A DNA stretch of 64,000 nucleotides from positions 1 through 64,000 of the forward strand of contig NZ_JALLGK010000006.1 of NCBI RefSeq assembly GCF_023072595.1, written 5' to 3'. The position numbers and the translations under genes are program-made. This DNA comes from Streptomyces sp. XM4193. Its GTDB lineage: Bacteria > Actinomycetota > Actinomycetes > Streptomycetales > Streptomycetaceae. This document shows, in pieces, positions 61,581 through 64,000 of the stretch. The notes under the pieces are model-generated. The model was not told where the DNA came from. It searched no databases and worked only from the letters and a program-made list of their open reading frames with translations. Positions within the stretch are counted from its first letter, which is position 1, and each line of letters begins with the position of its first letter.

Positions 61581-64000
61581 ATGGCTCAGGGCTCGGTCCA
61601 GGTGACGCATACAGGTACGTCGCGGTGGCGGCGCCGGACAGGCGACTACCCCACGCTCGGGGCCGCGCTGGAGGCCGCGTCCGAGGGGGATGTGCTGACC
61701 CTCGCGCCGGGCACCTACCGGGAGAACGTGGTCGTGGAGACCGCCGTCACCCTCCGCGGCCCCGAGCGCTCCGGCGCCGGTTCGGTGCGCATCGCCCCGG
61801 ACAACGGTGTGCCGCTGACCGTGCGCGCGGGAGCCCGGATCGCCGACCTCCAAATCGAGGGGCAGGACGCGGCCGCCCCCGCGGTGCTGGTCGAGGACTG
61901 CGCCGCCGAGCTCGCCGGGCTGCGGGTGGTCACCCGCTCCGCGGCCGGGGTGGAGGTGCGGGCGGGCGCCCGACCGGTGATACGCGGCTGCACGATCGAC
62001 AATCCGGGCGGGCTCGGCATCAGCGTCTCGGGCGCCGCGGCCGGTCTCTTCCAGGAGTGCGAGGTGGTGGCCGCGGGCCAGTCCGGCGTCGCGGCGAGCG
62101 CGGGTGCCACTCCGAGGCTCGAACGCTGCCGCATCCACCACACCTCCGGCAGCGGGATCTCGCTGACCGGCGCGGAGACCTCGCTGGAGGCGCACGGCTG
62201 CGAGATCTACGAGATCAAGGGTTCCGGGGTGAGCGCGACGGCGCGCGCCCAGGGGCAGTTGACCGAGTGCCAGATCCACCGGACCACGGGCGACGGACTG
62301 ACCCTGGACGCCGACGCGGTGCTCACCCTCACCGACTGCGAGCTGCACGACGTGCCGGAGAACGCGGTCGACCTGCGTTCCAGGGCCATCCTCACGCTGA
62401 CCAGGACCGCGGTGCGCCGCTTCGGACGCAACGGCCTCTCGGTCTGGGACCCGGGCACCCGGGTCGACGCGCACCACTGCGAGATACAGGACTCCACCGG
62501 CGACTATCCGGCGATCTGGATCAGCGACGGCGCCTCCGCCGTGCTGGACAGCTGCCGGGTGCGCGAGGTGCCCGACGCGCTGTTCGTGCTCGACCGGGGC
62601 TCCAGGGCCGACGTCGTGGACAGCGATCTGAGCCAGATCCGCGGTACGGCGGTGTCGGTCAGCGACGGCGCGGCCGTCCAGCTCGACGACTGCCGCATCC
62701 GGGAGGCCGGCACCGGCGCGTGGTTCCGCGACCACGGCAGCGGCGGCGTACTGGCCGGCTGCGTCGTGGACGCGGTGGCCACCGGCATCATCGTCACCAA
62801 GGGCGCGGACCCCGCGGTGGAGCGGTGCACGATCACCGGCGCCGAGGAGGCGGGCGTCTACGTCTCGGCCGAGGGCCGCGGCACCTTCGAGGGCACCCGG
62901 GTGACGGGCGCCCGCGGCTTCGGCTTCCACGTCATCGACGGCTGCCGCACGGTCCTGCGGCGCTGCCGCACCGAACGCTGCGGTCGGGGCGGGTTCGAGT
63001 TCGCCGAGCCGGGGCCGATCGTGGAGGACTGCGACAGCGACGAGTCGGCGGCCGTCACCGAGCCGCTCGCCGCCGCGCCGGCGCCCGCGGTCAGCACCGC
63101 GGGACTGCTCACCGCGACGGCGGCGCTGCCTGCCGCCCGGCCCGCCTCGCCGCCCGCCGCCGCGCCCGCCGGGGAGGCACGCCCGGAGCCGCAGGAGGCC
63201 AGGCCGGCCGCCGAGGTGCTGGGCCAGCTCGACGCCCTCGTCGGCCTGGAGAGCGTCAAGCGGGAGGTGCGGGCGCTCACCGCGATGATCGAGGTCGGTC
63301 GGCGGCGCCAGCGCGCGGGCCTCAAGGCGGCCTCGGCCCGGCGCCATCTGGTCTTCACCGGTTCCCCCGGCACCGGCAAGACGACCGTGGGACGGCTCTA
63401 CGGGGAGATCCTGCACAGCCTCGGCGTGCTGGAGCACGGCCATCTCGTCGAGGTGTCCCGGGTGGACCTGGTCGGCGAGCACATCGGCTCGACCGCCCTG
63501 CGCACCCAGGCCGCCTTCGACAAGGCACGCGGCGGTGTGCTCTTCATCGACGAGGCGTACGCGCTCTCCCCCGAGGACTCCGGCCGCGACTTCGGTCGGG
63601 AGGCCATCGACACCCTGGTGAAGCTGATGGAGGACCATCGCGACGAGGTGGTCGTCATCGCCGCCGGCTACACCGAGGAGATGGAGCGCTTCCTGGCGGT
63701 CAACCCCGGTGTGGCCTCCCGCTTCTCACGGACCATCACCTTCGGCGACTACGCGGCCGAGGACCTGCTGCGGATCGTCGAGCAGCAGGCCGAGGAGCAC
63801 GAGTACCACCTCGCCGACGGCACCGAGGAGGCCGTGCTCAAGCACTTCGCGACGATGGAACGCGGCCCCTCCTTCGGCAACGGCCGCACCGCGCGCCAGA
63901 CCTTCGAGGCGATGGTCGAGCGGCACGCGGGCCGGGTCGCGCAGGTGGAGGACCCGAGCACCGACGATCTGACGCTGCTCTACTCCGAGGATCTGCCCGC
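61581..64000 (+). CDS. Right-handed beta-helix protein fused to an EccA/CbbX-type AAA+ ATPase (partial, runs off the right edge)
   Basis: At least 806 residues are present with no stop in the window. Residues 1-485 form a parallel beta-helix of about 23-residue turns with recurring short motifs such as CTIDNPGG, CRIHHTSGSG, CEIYEIKGSG, CQIHRTTGDG. An Ala/Pro-rich linker follows (about 487-545). Then a AAA+ module of the CbbX/EccA/SpoVK class begins LVGLESVKREV, with Walker A GSPGTGKTT (594-602) and Walker B FIDEAYAL (D657, E658). The AAA+ class remodels protein assemblies; EccA-type members assist type VII secretion, but no other secretion gene is visible. ATG 61581 has no strong ribosome site. 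Confidence 0.85.
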   Translation, partial: MAQGSVQVTHTGTSRWRRRTGDYPTLGAALEAASEGDVLTLAPGTYRENVVVETAVTLRGPERSGAGSVRIAPDNGVPLTVRAGARIADLQIEGQDAAAPAVLVEDCAAELAGLRVVTRSAAGVEVRAGARPVIRGCTIDNPGGLGISVSGAAAGLFQECEVVAAGQSGVAASAGATPRLERCRIHHTSGSGISLTGAETSLEAHGCEIYEIKGSGVSATARAQGQLTECQIHRTTGDGLTLDADAVLTLTDCELHDVPENAVDLRSRAILTLTRTAVRRFGRNGLSVWDPGTRVDAHHCEIQDSTGDYPAIWISDGASAVLDSCRVREVPDALFVLDRGSRADVVDSDLSQIRGTAVSVSDGAAVQLDDCRIREAGTGAWFRDHGSGGVLAGCVVDAVATGIIVTKGADPAVERCTITGAEEAGVYVSAEGRGTFEGTRVTGARGFGFHVIDGCRTVLRRCRTERCGRGGFEFAEPGPIVEDCDSDESAAVTEPLAAAPAPAVSTAGLLTATAALPAARPASPPAAAPAGEARPEPQEARPAAEVLGQLDALVGLESVKREVRALTAMIEVGRRRQRAGLKAASARRHLVFTGSPGTGKTTVGRLYGEILHSLGVLEHGHLVEVSRVDLVGEHIGSTALRTQAAFDKARGGVLFIDEAYALSPEDSGRDFGREAIDTLVKLMEDHRDEVVVIAAGYTEEMERFLAVNPGVASRFSRTITFGDYAAEDLLRIVEQQAEEHEYHLADGTEEAVLKHFATMERGPSFGNGRTARQTFEAMVERHAGRVAQVEDPSTDDLTLLYSEDLP

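Noticed and set aside
61581..64000. Type VII secretion locus
   Set aside because: Only the AAA+ module resembles EccA; no EccB-E, WXG100 or mycosin gene is visible, and the beta-helix fusion is not standard EccA.

Overview
The window reads as a chromosomal segment of a Streptomyces or very close relative. GC content and third-position GC are very high. A conservon (signalling kinase, Roadblock, DUF742 and GTPase genes) is present, as are EshA-type shell proteins, a gylCA-like glpF-glpK pair, a DUF6643 gene and one gene carrying the rare TTA leucine codon. No insertion sequence, integrase, tRNA, CRISPR array or phage gene was found, so nearly everything looks like resident chromosome. Names rest on motifs and family knowledge; no database search was run.

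Layout. 1-300: leader and promoter region of a leftward rRNA operon whose 16S gene lies off the left edge. 0.5-11 kb: PTS genes crr and ptsI, acetoacetyl-CoA synthetase (leftward), a GH31-like protein that lacks its catalytic aspartates, a VanX-type dipeptidase, and glpF-glpK. 11-18.7 kb (leftward): a conservon whose GTPase gene is separated from the other three genes by a self-contained SDR / carboxymuconolactone-decarboxylase-like / TetR operon with its own palindromic operator. 18.8-26.2 kb (leftward): a three-gene SMC operon of MukB/JetC type with two MukF/MukE-like partners but no JetD nuclease gene. 26.2-31.5 kb: 5-oxoprolinase and a HEAT-repeat protein. 31.8-43.3 kb: PAS-SpoIIE phosphatase, XRE/TPR regulator, a TTA-containing phosphotransferase, several small enzymes, a PYROXD2-like oxidoreductase and a Ser/Thr kinase fused to TPR repeats. 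43.6-45.8 kb: dhaKLM. 45.9-51.8 kb: secreted trypsin-like protease, MerR regulator, Nudix hydrolase, Asp/Glu racemase, double TerD protein and DUF6643 protein. 52.2-56.5 kb: DUF779 protein, aldehyde dehydrogenase, GAF regulator and a small cyclic-nucleotide-binding-domain protein. 57-60 kb: two tandem Family 2B encapsulin (EshA-like) shell genes. 60.6-64 kb: a membrane protein and a beta-helix/AAA+ ATPase that runs off the right edge.

Connections. crr-ptsI supply PTS phosphate. DhaM at 45.3 kb is only an EIIA domain, so it must be phosphorylated by general enzyme I and HPr. With glpFK and dhaKLM the window therefore holds two three-carbon entry routes plus part of the phosphate relay. The aldehyde dehydrogenase, DUF779 and GAF genes form a common regulated aldehyde-oxidation module.

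Most worth following up: the SMC trio without a nuclease gene; the tandem encapsulin pair, with a near-identical tract that suggests gene conversion and no recognisable cargo next to it; the catalytically empty GH31 protein; the split conservon; and four genes whose start codon lies 6-7 nt after a TANNNT box, suggesting leaderless mRNAs.
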